Positions 63,022-64,000 of a DNA stretch of 64,000 nt are shown here, in pieces (position 1 is the first letter of the stretch; each line of letters opens with the position of its first letter). A program made the position numbers and the translations under genes. Where the stretch lies: the NCBI GenBank assembly GCA_029532415.1, contig JAQOTA010000046.1, positions 1,302,001 to 1,366,000 of the forward strand, given 5' to 3'. The notes under the pieces were generated by a model. It did no database searches, had not been told where the DNA came from, and was given only the letters and a program-made list of their open reading frames with translations. The stretch comes from Marasmius tenuissimus. Lineage: Eukaryota; Basidiomycota; Agaricomycetes; Agaricales; Marasmiaceae.

Positions 63022-64000
63022 TTGGAGCGCGCAATCCAATGGAACTGCGGTTGAGGATGGACAAGGGGAAGGCGACGAGTCTGGCGATCTTGGCTTGGGA
63101 TGCATGCGGACAGAATGAAAGGTACTCGTACTATCCTGTATCTGTCATGTTCATGGGACAATTCACGCTGGTCTTTGGCGGGGAAACGACTTAGACTTGG
63201 TGCGTAGTCTGAGAACGGTCCGCAGTACCGTGTCACCTCCGTTGTCACCCTTTACGGCGGTCTCGTCTTCGGCACTCTAGTTGCCTTACGAACGCATGTA
63301 CCATGCTTCCGAGCTGAACAACACGCCAGAGGTCCTGCCGCAATTTGGTTACAGCAGATGGAGCTGCCGGGAAGATGTGACTGGGATATGATCGGACGAA
63401 GTGTTTGAAGCCAGCTGCACCGTCATGACCGTGAGGGAGCTCGAAGAGAGCTTTTTTCATGTTCGAAGCGGCTGGAAGAAAGTCAAAACTTACGATGATA
63501 CTGAGATGAGGTCTTTTTGCGTGTTCCAGGCGAGAAAGGGTCGCCGTCCGGGAATTGGAGTTCACCGTCGACGCCTTTTGCCGTCGGAGCCCAGATCAAA
63601 CCGACGTCAAACTTCTCTCCTTCTCCACTTACATACTAAGGTCTACCGTGACGGATAAAAGACAATCCCTATGTGTCTGTCAGGTCTTGGCTCTCAGAAG
63701 CTGCAAATAATGGCGAAGTTCAACACAGGCTACTGGTTGACTACCTCAAATTATCTATGAAGGAAATTCGAACTTGTTGGTGCAATTATACTCAACATCG
63801 AACAAACGCTCGTTTGGGTACAATCCATGGAGCATAAACTACGAATGCCTTCTGCTCCGTCGAGACTCGGACAATAACTCGGGAGGTCCAACTTGGCGGT
63901 CTGTCCCTGAAGTCGGCGGAGGTGCGTCTCCATATTATTCCGGCTACCACAAAATGGCCGAACAACATATGCCCCTCAGTGAAATGTGGCCGGGGACATG
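63022..64000. other. Nothing recognised to the window end
   Basis: Open frames on both strands are short and motif-free. No repeat or RNA gene was seen. Confidence 0.35.

Overview
This window looks like nuclear DNA of an agaricomycete (mushroom-forming basidiomycete). It has class I hydrophobin paralogs, a basidiomycete-style non-reducing polyketide synthase, a DUF6535-type membrane protein, Kre9/KNH-like single-pass membrane proteins, an F-box protein, and dense short GT-AG introns (mostly 48-78 nt). All calls come from reading the sequence; nothing was searched against a database. Splice models were checked by reading-frame continuity and family motifs.

Layout. 1-1003: 3' part of an M20-type amidase. 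1004-4972: poorly resolved, partly coding-like DNA with one unrecognised ORF. 4973-7451: an unrecognised multi-exon protein with an acidic N-terminus, a basic nuclear-localisation-like patch and a coiled coil. 8485-20532: a hydrophobin island in which four hydrophobin genes and two tRNA-Lys(CUU) genes surround an SRPK-type protein kinase. One hydrophobin plus one tRNA form the arms of an inverted repeat of about 1.08 kb, with a spacer of about 8.8 kb. One hydrophobin (hyd3) has lost its first splice donor. A small terminal-inverted-repeat element lies between the kinase and hyd3.

21430-28193: a complete 2,122-aa NR-PKS (SAT-KS-AT-PT-ACP-ACP-TE). 29362: tRNA-Tyr. 29736-32951: a complete V-ATPase subunit a gene with 12 exons, one only 20 nt long. 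34272-35160: an unrecognised protein.

37482-48023: a cytochrome P450 gene split by two kinds of insertion. A 6.86-kb Ty3/gypsy chromovirus (LTRs 41095-41380 and 47670-47956, target duplication GGAGA) sits inside exon 1, and a later intron is swollen to 1.59 kb and holds a 370-bp TA-flanked MITE. The retrotransposon shows self-primed (Tf1/sushi-type) architecture, a canonical -1 slippery heptamer at the end of gag, four nonsense codons and one frameshift in gag-pol, and an intact extra ORF after pol.

48024-53310: no gene recognised. 53311-54667 and 58642-60227: two related secreted, single-pass Kre9/KNH-like membrane proteins. 56880-58418: F-box protein. 60679-63021: DUF6535-type membrane protein.

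How the parts relate. The hydrophobins are surface proteins of the mycelium. The NR-PKS probably makes an aromatic polyketide of the orsellinic-acid type. The nearest tailoring-type enzyme, the P450, is about 9 kb away and disrupted, so a working cluster cannot be assumed. The strongest points for a second look are the palindromic hydrophobin/tRNA arrangement with a donor-dead paralog, two stop-free introns that interrupt the AT and TE active-site motifs of the PKS, and the self-priming retroelement with its accessory ORF.
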